Positions 34,684 through 43,042 of a DNA stretch of 64,000 nucleotides are shown piece after piece. The stretch lies in the NCBI GenBank assembly GCA_031296355.1, contig JARLFX010000388.1, positions 150,545 through 214,544 of the forward strand, read 5' to 3'. The translations under genes and the position numbers were made by a program. Numbering within the stretch: position 1 is the first letter of the stretch; every line of letters begins with the position of its first letter. The notes beneath the pieces are model-generated. The model saw nothing but the letters and a program-made list of their open reading frames with translations, searched no databases and was not told the origin of the DNA. This DNA is from Acidobacteriaceae bacterium (GTDB taxonomy: Bacteria; Acidobacteriota; Terriglobia; Terriglobales; Acidobacteriaceae).

Positions 34684-35166
34684 CTAACTCTTGGCGATCT
34701 CCAGCGCCGAAGTGATCATGCTCTTCTCTGCTTGTACGGCGGACCCGTTCAATCCATATGCACGCGTGGCCCCCATCAGGTCCACCATCTCTGTGAGTGG
34801 ATTAATGTCGGGATACTCGACGTAACCGTCCGGCCCGGCATCGGGATGATTGGGCTCATAGCGCTTGAGCGGCGGCGCGGGATCTTGCACCACCTGCGCG
34901 ATTTCGACGCCGGGCGCAACGTTGCTCATGGTGAGGCCGCCGATGGCGGGCAGCGTGCCCGGCGTGCTCACCGCGGTACTCATCTCGTTCAGGAAATTCG
35001 GATCGCCCTGGCTCGCCTGAAAGACAACCATCTGCCGCTTGTATGCGCCGCCGTCTTCGGTGCGCGTGGTCTCGGCATTGGCCATGTTGGCCGCCACCAC
35101 TTCGGCCCTCATGCGCTCGGCCTGCATGGCCGAGCCGGAGGTTTCCATGATGCCAAACAGATTCAT
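34684..35166 (-). CDS. flgC: Flagellar proximal rod protein FlgC
   Basis: 160 residues. N-terminal ETSGSAMQAERMRAEVVAANMANAETT and C-terminal VEYPDINPLTEMVDLMGATRAY are typical rod-protein ends, close to FlgC in length. Exported through the flagellar apparatus to form the rod. It follows flgB by 27 bases. Confidence 0.94.
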   Translation of the reverse strand: MNLFGIMETSGSAMQAERMRAEVVAANMANAETTRTEDGGAYKRQMVVFQASQGDPNFLNEMSTAVSTPGTLPAIGGLTMSNVAPGVEIAQVVQDPAPPLKRYEPNHPDAGPDGYVEYPDINPLTEMVDLMGATRAYGLNGSAVQAEKSMITSALEIAKS

Positions 35167-35193
35167 CGTACTGTTCCCTTCTCCGCTGCGCCG

Positions 35194-35565
35194 TTATTTG
35201 TCGGCGTGAATCGCGTCCATGATGCGCTGGTACTCTTCCTTCAACAGCGCCACGCCGGTCTTGAATTGCAACTGCGCCTCGGCCAGATTCAGGCTCTCGC
35301 GATCCATCGAGACATCGTTGCCGTCGGGCCGCGCAATCAGCCCATCGACTCGCTTAACGCGTACCCCGCCCGGGGCTTGGCCGCGATCGACGCCCACCAT
35401 CGCCGAACGCATCTCGGCCTCAAAGTCCATGCCCACGGCGCGATAGCCAGGCGTATCGATATTGGCCATGTTTGCCGCGGTCAACTTTGCCTCACTCGTG
35501 GCCAGGTCGAGATAGCGCGCAATCTGATCGCTCAGACGTGTTTCTACTTGCATGCCCATTGCCAT
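35194..35565 (-). CDS. flgB: Flagellar proximal rod protein FlgB
   Basis: 123 residues; the motif LTAANMANIDTPGYRAVGMDFE is the rod-protein signature. The ATG at 35565 has TAAGGAG at 35571-35577 (minus strand). First structural gene of the operon, immediately downstream of two regulatory genes and a long hairpin. Confidence 0.94.
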   Translation of the reverse strand: MAMGMQVETRLSDQIARYLDLATSEAKLTAANMANIDTPGYRAVGMDFEAEMRSAMVGVDRGQAPGGVRVKRVDGLIARPDGNDVSMDRESLNLAEAQLQFKTGVALLKEEYQRIMDAIHADK

Positions 35566-35580
35566 TTCTCCTTAGGGGCG

Positions 35581-35614
35581 GCAAAGGACCCGCGGCACGG
35601 CGCAGGTCCTTTGC
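35581..35614 (-). promoter_or_regulatory. Long hairpin in the flgB leader
   Basis: GCAAAGGACCCGCG (35581-35594) and CGCAGGTCCTTTGC (35601-35614) form a 14-bp stem with one mismatch and a six-base loop. It sits between the sigma-54 activator stop (35637) and the flgB ribosome-binding site. No T-run follows on either strand, so it may be an mRNA-processing or attenuation structure separating regulator from structural gene output. Confidence 0.55.
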
Positions 35615-35636
35615 AGTTGCATTCGGGTGACGAAGT

Positions 35637-37010
35637 CTAGTGCACGGTCAGGCCGAAGTCGATCTCCTCGGCGGTCATCACCGGCGCGTCGCTGGCCAGG
35701 ATCGCCCCGCGCTCCAGCACATGCTCGAGTTCGCGCACATTGCCCGGCCAGGTGTGGCCCACGAGCTTCTCGAGCGCGTCGGCGCCGATCCGCTTCTTCG
35801 GCATCTTCCGCCCCAAGCGATCGAGGAAGTGCTCGACCAGCAGCGGCAGATCTTCCAGATGCGCGGACAGCGGCGGCGTGCGCACCAGAAAGACTGCCAG
35901 GCGATAGTAGAGATCCGAACGGAAGGCGCCAGTGCTGGCATGATCGGCCAGCGGCCGGTGCGTGGCGGCCACAACGCGCACGTCCACCTTGACCGTTTCG
36001 TTGTCGCCCACGCGCTGTAGTTCGCCGCACTCCACAAAGCGCAGCAGCTTGGCCTGCAGCGCAAGCGGCATCTCGCCGATCTCGTCGAGAAACAGCGTGC
36101 CGCCGTCGGCAGCTTCAATGCGGCCCACGCGGCCCTGCACGGCTCCGGTGAATGCGCCGCGCGTGTGGCCGAAGAGTTCGGCTTCGAGCAGCGCCTCGGG
36201 AATCGCCGCGCAGTTGATCGCGACGAACGGCTTGCGGCTGCGCGGGGAGAGGCGATGCACCGCCTCGGCCACCAGTTCCTTGCCGGAGCCGGTCGGGCCT
36301 TCGATCAGCACCGGGGTCGAGCGCGGCGCCACTAGACGGATGCGACGGCTCACTTCAAGCATGCAGGCCGCCTCGCCGATCAGCTCGGGGAGACGCTCCG
36401 CGGGAGAGATGCGCGGCGCAGCCGGGGCGACAACCTGCATGGCCGGGGGCTCGGTGGTCTCCAGCTCGGTATTCTCCTGCATGGGGGCCTCCTCGGGTTC
36501 GGCGCGCCGTGAATCGATGCGCAGAACAGGCTTGCGGGGCGCCTGCACGGTGAAGGTTGCAGGAGCTTCGATATGCGTTGCGCCGGCGTGGTTGCGCGAA
36601 GCGGAGAAATCCGCGGCGCTCGACGGGTTCCAGGATGCCGTGTCGCCGTCCTGCGTACGGCGCAAGGCGTAAAGCAGTTCCTGACGATGGGGGCAGCGCG
36701 GTCCGTCGCCGCTGTCGGTTCCGTTCGCCACCAGCAGGTCGACGTCCGGGAAGGTGCGGCGGAAACTGGCCAGAAATTCGTCGTGATCCAGATCCGGGAG
36801 CCAGCAATCGACGATGACGGCCTCCGGGATTGCGGCTTCGGCTTCAGTCCAGGCCTCCGCACCGCCGCCGGCTTCGCGCACATGCCAGCGCAGGCCGGTC
36901 AGGACTTCGTTGAGACGTTGGCGGAAACTGCGGTCGGCACTAGCAACCAGGGCAGTGCGCGGTCGTATGCGCACGGGAGCAGGGAGAACAGGGACACGAA
37001 AGGGCTGCAT
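35637..37010 (-). CDS. Sigma-54 flagellar activator lacking a DNA-binding domain (FlgR-like)
   Basis: 457 residues. Residues about 15-115 are a receiver-like domain with Asp68 in VIVDCWLPDLD, but the second half is short and the usual switch Lys is not evident. A linker to about 190 is low-complexity. The AAA+ domain has Walker [20 protein letters not shown] (sigma-54 contact) and FLDEIGEMP. The protein ends at IDFGLTVH just after WPGNVRELE, with no Fis-type helix-turn-helix. This resembles epsilonproteobacterial FlgR, which works without DNA binding. It precedes flgB by 71 bases and follows the OmpR-type regulator. Confidence 0.88.
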   Translation of the reverse strand: MQPFRVPVLPAPVRIRPRTALVASADRSFRQRLNEVLTGLRWHVREAGGGAEAWTEAEAAIPEAVIVDCWLPDLDHDEFLASFRRTFPDVDLLVANGTDSGDGPRCPHRQELLYALRRTQDGDTASWNPSSAADFSASRNHAGATHIEAPATFTVQAPRKPVLRIDSRRAEPEEAPMQENTELETTEPPAMQVVAPAAPRISPAERLPELIGEAACMLEVSRRIRLVAPRSTPVLIEGPTGSGKELVAEAVHRLSPRSRKPFVAINCAAIPEALLEAELFGHTRGAFTGAVQGRVGRIEAADGGTLFLDEIGEMPLALQAKLLRFVECGELQRVGDNETVKVDVRVVAATHRPLADHASTGAFRSDLYYRLAVFLVRTPPLSAHLEDLPLLVEHFLDRLGRKMPKKRIGADALEKLVGHTWPGNVRELEHVLERGAILASDAPVMTAEEIDFGLTVH

Positions 37011-37055
37011 GCAAGAATCTCCTTGGATTCAAGTTCTTCAGCAAAAGGAAGCGGT

Positions 37056-37802
37056 TTACGATTCGGCGGCAACGCCCGGCGACGGTTCGACGGACGGCGC
37101 AACCAAGGCTGGAGTCTTCACCGCAACAGGGTCACCGTCGATCGGCACCATGTATCCCTGACCGCGAACGGTCCGGATCAGGCGTCCTGGCGGCGGATCT
37201 TTGAGCTTGCGGCGAAGATAATTTACATAGACATCGACGATGTTGGTGGTCTGCGCGGGCTCCATCTTCCACACCGAATCCAGCAACTCGACGCGGGAGA
37301 TGCAGTGGCCGCGGTTGAGCATCAGGTGCTCCAGCAGCGCAAACTCCTTGTTGGTGAGCTCAATGGCTTCGCCGGTGCGCGTGGCGGAGTGATCCAGGCG
37401 GTTGACTTCAAGATCGCCGGCGCGCAGCAGCAGCCGCGCCTCGCGCTTGCGCCGCAGCAGAGCCCGGCAGCGCGCACGCAGCTCGTACAGGCTGAAGGGC
37501 TTCACCATCAGATCGTCGGCGCCGAGATCGAGGCAGCGGACGCGCGTCTCCACCTCCTGCCGCGCGGTCAGAATCAACACCGGAAGATCCGCATCCATGG
37601 CGCGAATCTCGCTCAGAACCTGTTCGCCATCTTTAAGCGGGAGATTGAGATCGAGGATGGTCAGATCCGGAAGCTCCTCGCGAAATGCGTCCACGCCAGC
37701 CGCACCGTCGAATGCCAGGCGAACGCGATGTCCGTCCGCCTCCAGCCCACGGCGCAGAAATTGAGCCAGAGCCTTATCGTCTTCTGCTATCAGAAGCCTC
37801 AT
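37056..37802 (-). CDS. OmpR/PhoB-type response regulator
   Basis: 248 residues: receiver domain with acidic pocket AEDD, phospho-acceptor Asp in TILDLNLP and switch Lys in MVKPFS, then a winged helix (LTNKEFALLEHLMLNRG, YVNYLRRKL, IRTVRGQGYM). A 25-residue Pro/Ala/Val tail is extra. No histidine kinase is adjacent. It is the first gene behind the candidate sigma-54 promoter, followed 45 bases later by the FlgR-like gene, so it likely helps control flagellar expression; that role is inferred. Confidence 0.9.
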   Translation of the reverse strand: MRLLIAEDDKALAQFLRRGLEADGHRVRLAFDGAAGVDAFREELPDLTILDLNLPLKDGEQVLSEIRAMDADLPVLILTARQEVETRVRCLDLGADDLMVKPFSLYELRARCRALLRRKREARLLLRAGDLEVNRLDHSATRTGEAIELTNKEFALLEHLMLNRGHCISRVELLDSVWKMEPAQTTNIVDVYVNYLRRKLKDPPPGRLIRTVRGQGYMVPIDGDPVAVKTPALVAPSVEPSPGVAAES

Positions 37803-37883
37803 CCCGACCTTCTTTCAGCCCGCACTCACCCCCCCGGGAGAACGGCTCCACTTCTGAGTCGGCGCCAAGCAGAATCAAAATCG

Positions 37884-37898
37884 GCAACACGGGCGCCA
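37884..37898 (-). promoter_or_regulatory. Candidate sigma-54 (-24/-12) promoter of the flagellar locus
   Basis: On the minus strand the sequence reads TGGCGC-N5-TTGC, one mismatch from TGGCAC-N5-TTGC, with the required GG and GC ten bases apart. It lies about 80-95 bases upstream of the response-regulator start at 37802. Its place ahead of a sigma-54 activator gene supports the call; there is no experimental evidence. Confidence 0.5.
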
Positions 37899-38061
37899 AC
37901 GGTGGAACTCTGATGCGGGAACGGATACAGACTTACTGTTGCCTGTCGGGTTAACAAACCTCAAGACAGACGACGCGAAATGATTCAGGTCCATTCCGGG
38001 AATGGGAGAGTGGAAAACTCGGTACCGATTTGAATAGAGGTAACCACGATGATACTTACGG

Positions 38062-39147
38062 TTACTCTTTCACGGCTGAAGGACGGTCACCGGAAGAACC
38101 CGCATGACAGCGGCTTTTCTCGCTGTACATCGCTGCATCCGCGCGGTCTAGTAGCTGTTCGATGCCTTCGTCCGGCTGCCACTCCGCTACTCCGATGGCA
38201 ACGCTGGCGGCCACGGTCTGGCTCGCCTCCCGCACGTGGAGTGTGTAACTTCCACACACCCACTGTTGAATGCGCTGGGCACGGCTCATCGCTTCCTGCA
38301 AGCGACAGTCCAATAGCACGACAAACTCGTCTCCGCCCCATCGCCCGACCACGTCTCCCTGCCGGCAGGCGCCCCGCAGCTCGGTGGCGAACTGGCGAAG
38401 CAGCTCGTCGCCGGCCATATGGCCGAACTGGTCGTTGACACCCTTGAAGTCGTTGATGTCGAGCAAGGCGACGCTGAACGCCGCTTTGCCCTCGATGCGG
38501 CGGCGAATCTGCTCCTCGGTCGCCAGGCGGGTCGCCAGGCTGGTCAGCGTGTCGCGCAGGGCCAACTGCTCGGCTTCCTCCAGCCGGCTCCTGTAGGTCG
38601 TCACCTCGGCCTGCAACGCCTCCATTGCATCCTTGCCCGCTTCGGTCATCCGGTCCACCGAGGCCTTCAGCTCTGCGGCGCTCTCGACGATCGACGAGCG
38701 GATCTCGGTTACGTCCTCTAGATTCGCGATCCGCTCCAGACGCTCGGTGACGGCGGTCATCTGCTCGGCGCACTGCGTATCGCGCTCCCCAACCGACTGC
38801 GCAATGTGGGTGAGCGTGAGAAGCAGATCCTTGACTTCCTGGGCCTTGGCACCATAGTGCGCCGTGGCCTGACGGGTCCAGTCTTCGAGCGAGGCGTGCA
38901 CGGCCGTCTGCACCTCGGCAACCGAGGCTTTGTTTTTAGCTAGATGGAGACGATCGGCGGCTTCTCCGAGAGAGCGTTGCAGTGCTTCTCCCACAGGCGG
39001 GCAGACCTGTACGCCGGCCTGTCCCATCTCGGAGAGGGCCGCCTGGTAGGCGTGGTTCAGAACAGCAACGTCGACTCCAGCGTCGGGTGCGCCAACTCCG
39101 GAAGAGGAATCCGGCGCCTGGTCGAGATATCGCTTGATCGAGATCAT
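38062..39147 (-). CDS. Diguanylate cyclase (GGDEF)
   Basis: 361 residues if it starts at ATG 39147 (MISIKRYLD); a 22-residue extension to 39213 looks non-coding. The N-terminal 200 residues are mostly helical with no known sensor domain, including a Glu/Gln-rich coiled coil before the GGDEF domain. The active site is RWGGDEFVV, and RQGD five residues upstream is the product-inhibition I-site. It should make c-di-GMP and be feedback-controlled. It is encoded next to flagellar regulators, so a motility link is plausible. Confidence 0.9.
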   Translation of the reverse strand: MISIKRYLDQAPDSSSGVGAPDAGVDVAVLNHAYQAALSEMGQAGVQVCPPVGEALQRSLGEAADRLHLAKNKASVAEVQTAVHASLEDWTRQATAHYGAKAQEVKDLLLTLTHIAQSVGERDTQCAEQMTAVTERLERIANLEDVTEIRSSIVESAAELKASVDRMTEAGKDAMEALQAEVTTYRSRLEEAEQLALRDTLTSLATRLATEEQIRRRIEGKAAFSVALLDINDFKGVNDQFGHMAGDELLRQFATELRGACRQGDVVGRWGGDEFVVLLDCRLQEAMSRAQRIQQWVCGSYTLHVREASQTVAASVAIGVAEWQPDEGIEQLLDRADAAMYSEKSRCHAGSSGDRPSAVKE

Positions 39148-39297
39148 GTGGGTGCCGGATCCTGGGCACAACGAGTCCTGCTCTGCGGTGCGTCTCCAGT
39201 TGGATATCGGCACTGCGTAAGGGTTACAACAGCTTCATCACAGCAGGTCTGTTTTCTAAGCAGGAACCTCCCGCGAAGAAGCAGGCAAAATTCTTTC

Positions 39298-39325
39298 TTG
39301 CAGTTCGCTTTTTATTCGCTATAAT
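39298..39325 (+). promoter_or_regulatory. lexA promoter with candidate LexA operator, probably leaderless
   Basis: -35 TTGCAG (39298-39303), a 16-base spacer and -10 TATAAT (39320-39325). The ATG of lexA is at 39332, so transcription would start about at the ATG itself. Between the boxes lies GTTC-N7-ATTC (39303-39317), one base from the direct-repeat LexA box GTTC-N7-GTTC of alphaproteobacteria. The operator call is inference. Confidence 0.6.
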
Positions 39326-39331
39326 GCGCGC

Positions 39332-39937
39332 ATGGCTGTTACACGCAGACAACGAGAGCTGTTGGATTTTCTGGAGTCGTTCGTAACGCGAAACGGCTAT
39401 TCCCCTTCCTTTGAAGAGATTGCCCGTGGCATGGGTTTGCGCAGTCTGGCGACCGTCCACAAGCACATCTCCAACCTGGAAAAGAAGGGTTTACTGGACC
39501 GCGTGCACAATCGCAGCCGCTCGATCGATGTGGTGCCCCCGGGCGCGCGCACCCGGACCAGCGACCGGCTGGTGCTGGCCGGGCGCATCGCCGCCGGCAT
39601 GCCGGTGGAGACCTCGGAGAACCCGGAGAGCATCTCCCTGCACGACGTTGTGGGCAATCGCGACGTCTTCGCGCTGGAGGTTCGCGGCGACTCGATGCGC
39701 GACGAACACATCATCAACGGCGATTACGTGCTCGTGGAGCGCACGCGCACCGCACGCCAGGGCGAGATCGTCGTTGCTCTGGTGCGCGGCAGCGAGACCA
39801 CGCTGAAGCGCTTTTACGCCGAGGGCCACATCGTCCGCCTGCAACCGGCGAACATCGAGATGGAGCCGATCTACGTACCGGCCGCGCAGGTCGCCATCCA
39901 GGGCCGCGTGCTCGGCGTGCTGCGCAAGTATCGCTAA
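39332..39937 (+). CDS. lexA: LexA repressor (SOS response)
   Basis: 201 residues. An N-terminal winged helix (LLDFLESFVTRNGYSPSFEEIA, LATVHKHISNLEKKGLL) is followed by the self-cleavage site in RIAAGMP (Ala-Gly bond) and the S24-type catalytic pair Ser in GDSMRDEH and Lys in TTLKRFY. It represses DNA-damage genes until RecA filaments trigger self-cleavage. No ribosome-binding site precedes the ATG, matching a leaderless transcript. Confidence 0.96.
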   Translation: MAVTRRQRELLDFLESFVTRNGYSPSFEEIARGMGLRSLATVHKHISNLEKKGLLDRVHNRSRSIDVVPPGARTRTSDRLVLAGRIAAGMPVETSENPESISLHDVVGNRDVFALEVRGDSMRDEHIINGDYVLVERTRTARQGEIVVALVRGSETTLKRFYAEGHIVRLQPANIEMEPIYVPAAQVAIQGRVLGVLRKYR

Positions 39938-39944
39938 AAATACA

Positions 39945-39969
39945 AAAGCCCGGCGCGGAGCCGGGCTTT
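39945..39969. terminator. Bidirectional terminator between lexA and trxA
   Basis: AAAGCCCGGC (39945-39954), loop GCGGA, GCCGGGCTTT (39960-39969): a perfect 10-bp stem, 8 bases past the lexA stop and 21 bases before the convergent trxA stop. A/T ends on both sides suit both directions. Confidence 0.8.
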
Positions 39970-39990
39970 CAATCTCGACATGCAGGCCGC

Positions 39991-40323
39991 TTAGCTGAAC
40001 AGGCGCTGCACTTTTTCCTCGATCACGTTCTGGGGCACAAAGCCGACGATCTGGTCGGCGATCTTGCCGTCCTTGAAGAGCAGCAGCGTAGGAATGCCGC
40101 GAATGCCGTAGCGCGAGGGAGTGACGCTGTTTTCGTCGACGTTGACCTTGGCGACCTTCAGCTTGCCTTCATAGGCCGTAGCCAGGCTGTCCACCACCGG
40201 CGCGATCGCCTTGCAGGGGCCGCACCAGACCGCCCAGAAATCCACCAGGACCGGCTGCGAGCTCTGCAGCACCTCCTGCTCAAACGTCGCATCGCTCACT
40301 TCCAAAACACCTGCTGCCGCCAT
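39991..40323 (-). CDS. trxA: Thioredoxin
   Basis: 110 residues from ATG 40323 with AAGGAG upstream. Active site WCGPC in FWAVWCGPCKAIAP, cis-Pro in GIPTLLLF, and the usual length make this a canonical cytoplasmic thioredoxin that reduces protein disulfides using thioredoxin reductase. It is convergent with lexA. The first six residues (MAAAGV) precede the fold. Confidence 0.95.
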   Translation of the reverse strand: MAAAGVLEVSDATFEQEVLQSSQPVLVDFWAVWCGPCKAIAPVVDSLATAYEGKLKVAKVNVDENSVTPSRYGIRGIPTLLLFKDGKIADQIVGFVPQNVIEEKVQRLFS

Positions 40324-40712
40324 GATTCTCCTTCGTTGCCGCTGCACATTCAGTTTACCCAAACTGGCGGCTCTCATAGGATGCGGCACGGTGGACAAAG
40401 GTCGCAAGTGGACCTGGAACCACGAAAGTTAACGGTGCTTCCGGAAATCGGGCAAAACAAAAGCGCCCGGGTTCCACCAGGAACCACGGGCGCTAGAGCA
40501 GCCCTCCCCCAGAACTGCCCACGCCGCAAATGTAGGGGTTTCGGTGCAGAAGATCAAGCAAACTTAGGTAATAAGGCGGTAATCGCCAAGTGGTGACTAA
40601 CTAGAATGCCACCTGCAAGTTAGCCCTATTGCGCGAATGGAAACAGTAGCCTACCGCACTCAATCGATGTTCAACCAACCTTCAGCGTATCCTGGGCTGC
40701 GGCGCATTCCTC
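40324..40712. other. Intergenic stretch between trxA and thrB
   Basis: 389 bases between the trxA start and the convergently read thrB stop region. Apart from the thrB-side terminator hairpin at 40462-40494 and the trxA leader I see no gene, RNA or repeat. Confidence 0.6.
40462..40494 (-). terminator. Terminator of the thrC-thrB operon
   Basis: AGCGCCCGGGTTCC (40462-40475) pairs with GGAACC-A-CGGGCGCT (40480-40494) with one bulged base. Read on the minus strand it is followed by TTTTGTTTT, the hallmark of intrinsic termination. It lies about 220 bases after the thrB stop. Confidence 0.7.
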
Positions 40713-41627
40713 TCACGCGTTCGCTCCCCGGCTCTCCAGCCGGGAGACACGCAGCTCGGGCTCCGGCAGGCCCTGCACAGCCTTGCGGATGGCCGCAGCA
40801 GCCGCTGGGACATCGTTCTCCGAGCCCACGAACGCCAACACCGACGGCCCCGCGCCGCTCAGCGCAACGCCTAGAATCGGCTCCACTCCCGAAAGCGGCA
40901 GCAGGCGCGGCAGCATGGGGCAGATCGACTCGCGATACGGCTGGTGGATGCGGTCGCGCACGGCGATATGCAGCAGGTCGGCGCGCGCCTGCGCAAAGGC
41001 CAGTCCCAGCAGCGCCGCCGACTGTACGTTGGCCACCGAGTCCGCGCGCGAGTAGGAGACAGGCAGGATCGCCCGCGCCTTGCTCGTGGCCAGAGGAGCG
41101 GGCGGCAGCACCACGATGGCGCGCCAATCCGTTGGAGGCTCCACGCGCGCCACGTGCACCGCGCGCCCCACGCAAGCGGCCGTCACAAAGCCGCCCAGCC
41201 AGCACGCGGCGGCGTTGTCCGGATGCCCCTCGAAGAGCGCGACCTCTTCCAGAATTCGTTCCGAGCTCCAGCCGAGCTGCCCGAAGTGATTGGCCAGCAG
41301 GATCGCCGCCAGCCGCCCGGCCGCCGACGAGCCGCAGCCCATGCCCAGTGGAATCTCGTTGTTCATCCGGATCGCGAGCGGCACCGCGGCGCGCCCGTTC
41401 TGTTCGAACAGCCGCTTGTAGAGCACCAGGATCAGGTTGTCGTCGAGCTGCGCGCAGCGGTCGGCGTTGCGGCCGGTGGCGTCGATGTGAAACGCGGCGG
41501 CCGGCTCGGCTTCGATGTGCAGCGCAAAGTCCAGCGCAATCGCCGCGGCGTCGAAGCCGGGCCCGAGGTTGGCCGATGTGGCCGGTAGACGAAGTCGGAG
41601 TGCTCCCTGCCCTGCCGCCTCGCTCAT
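40713..41627 (-). CDS. thrB: Homoserine kinase
   Basis: 304 residues from ATG 41627, overlapping the thrC stop (ATGA). GHMP-kinase motifs are visible: LPATSANLGPGFD at the N-terminus, the ATP loop PLGMGCGSSAAGR, and ALSGAGPSVLAF near the C-terminus. It phosphorylates homoserine for threonine synthesis and is translationally coupled to thrC. Confidence 0.94.
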   Translation of the reverse strand: MSEAAGQGALRLRLPATSANLGPGFDAAAIALDFALHIEAEPAAAFHIDATGRNADRCAQLDDNLILVLYKRLFEQNGRAAVPLAIRMNNEIPLGMGCGSSAAGRLAAILLANHFGQLGWSSERILEEVALFEGHPDNAAACWLGGFVTAACVGRAVHVARVEPPTDWRAIVVLPPAPLATSKARAILPVSYSRADSVANVQSAALLGLAFAQARADLLHIAVRDRIHQPYRESICPMLPRLLPLSGVEPILGVALSGAGPSVLAFVGSENDVPAAAAAIRKAVQGLPEPELRVSRLESRGANA

Positions 41628-42982
41628 CCCTGGCGCTCCTGGAGCGCGGCAAGAACCGCCTCCGGCGTCGCGTCCACCTGCACGGCATCGCGGCGCAGCG
41701 CGGCGATCTCCGCCTCGCGTCCGGCTGCCTCCTCGGCCTCCAGCAGCGTGCCGCGATGGAACTCGATAGTGTAGTCGGCGTCCTTGAGCGTGTGGCCGGT
41801 CAGCACCAGAACCACCGAGTCGGCCGCCGCCACCTTGCCCTCTTTGCGCAGCTTCTTCAGCCCCGCCAGCGTCACCGCCGAAGCCGGCTCGCAGCCCAGC
41901 CCCTCGCGGCCCAGCTCGGCCTTGGCCACGGCAATCTCTGCCTCGGTCACGTCCAGGCACCAGCCGCCGGTCTCGTTGATGGCCTGCGCAGCCTTGCGCC
42001 ACGACGCCGGATTGCCGATGCGGATCGCCGTCGCGCGCGTGTGCGCCTCCACCGGCTCAATGGCCGCGCCCTTCTGCCCCGCCGCATAGCTGCGCGCCAG
42101 CGGGTTGGCCCCGGCCGCCTGAATCACCGAGATGCGCGGCATACGCGCCACCAGTCCAAGCTGCTTCAACTCGCGGAAGCCCTTGCCGAGCGCCGAGCTG
42201 TTGCCCAGGTTGCCGCCCGGCACAATCAGGTGGTCCGGCACGCTCCAGTCGAATGCCTCGGCGATCTCGAAGGCCGGAGTCTTCTGCCCTTCCAGCCGGT
42301 ACGGGTTCACCGAGTTCAGCAGATAGATGGGCGCGCGCTGCACAATCTCCGTCAGCAGCTTCAGGCAGCCGTCGAAGTCCGCCTTGAGCTGGCAGGTCAC
42401 CGCGCCGTAGTCCATGGCCTGCGAAAGCTTACCCCACGCGATCTTGCCCTCGGGAATCAGCACCAGCGAGCGCAGCCCGGCGCGCGCGGCATAGGCCGCC
42501 ATCGCCGCCGAGGTGTTGCCGGTCGAGGCGCACGCAACCCAGCGGAAGCCGCGCTCCTTGGCCACCGACAGCGCCGCCGTCATGCCCGTGTCCTTGAACG
42601 ATCCGGTCGGATTCATGCCCTGATGCTTGGCGAAGAGTTGATCGAGCCCCAGCGCCTTGGCCGCGCGCGGCAGCGGGTAAAGCGGCGTATTGCCTTCGCG
42701 CAGCGTCACCGCGTCGCCAAAGGTGTCCAGTATCGGAAGCAACTCGCGAAAGCGCCACACACCCGACTGATCCAGCCACTCCTGCGAGCAGCGCCGCTCG
42801 CGCCACAGCCACTTCAGGGCTCCGGGGTTCGGCCGATCCTGTACGCGGCCGGAGGTCCAACCGGGGTACTCCACCTCGAAAAGATCGCCGCACTCGGCGC
42901 AGCGAAAGTCGGGGCGGGCGTCGGCGGCAGCGATACGCTGGCCGCAGGAGAAGCAGCGGAGCTGATGCAGATTGTCGTTCAT
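41624..42982 (-). CDS. thrC: Threonine synthase
   Basis: 452 residues from ATG 42982. An N-terminal zinc-ribbon-like part (CFSCG...CAEC) precedes the PLP domain with Lys in NPTGSFKDTGM, ASTGNTSAAMAA and VPGGNLGNSSA. This is the class with an N-terminal ribbon found in many bacteria and archaea. It converts phosphohomoserine to threonine. First gene of the thrC-thrB unit and divergent from modA, 60 bases apart. Confidence 0.93.
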   Translation of the reverse strand: MNDNLHQLRCFSCGQRIAAADARPDFRCAECGDLFEVEYPGWTSGRVQDRPNPGALKWLWRERRCSQEWLDQSGVWRFRELLPILDTFGDAVTLREGNTPLYPLPRAAKALGLDQLFAKHQGMNPTGSFKDTGMTAALSVAKERGFRWVACASTGNTSAAMAAYAARAGLRSLVLIPEGKIAWGKLSQAMDYGAVTCQLKADFDGCLKLLTEIVQRAPIYLLNSVNPYRLEGQKTPAFEIAEAFDWSVPDHLIVPGGNLGNSSALGKGFRELKQLGLVARMPRISVIQAAGANPLARSYAAGQKGAAIEPVEAHTRATAIRIGNPASWRKAAQAINETGGWCLDVTEAEIAVAKAELGREGLGCEPASAVTLAGLKKLRKEGKVAAADSVVLVLTGHTLKDADYTIEFHRGTLLEAEEAAGREAEIAALRRDAVQVDATPEAVLAALQERQG

Positions 42983-43042
42983 CCCTGGTGTTAGCCTATC
43001 AGCGCGGGGCGCGTTTTGTTCAGCTTCCGGGACGGTCTCACC

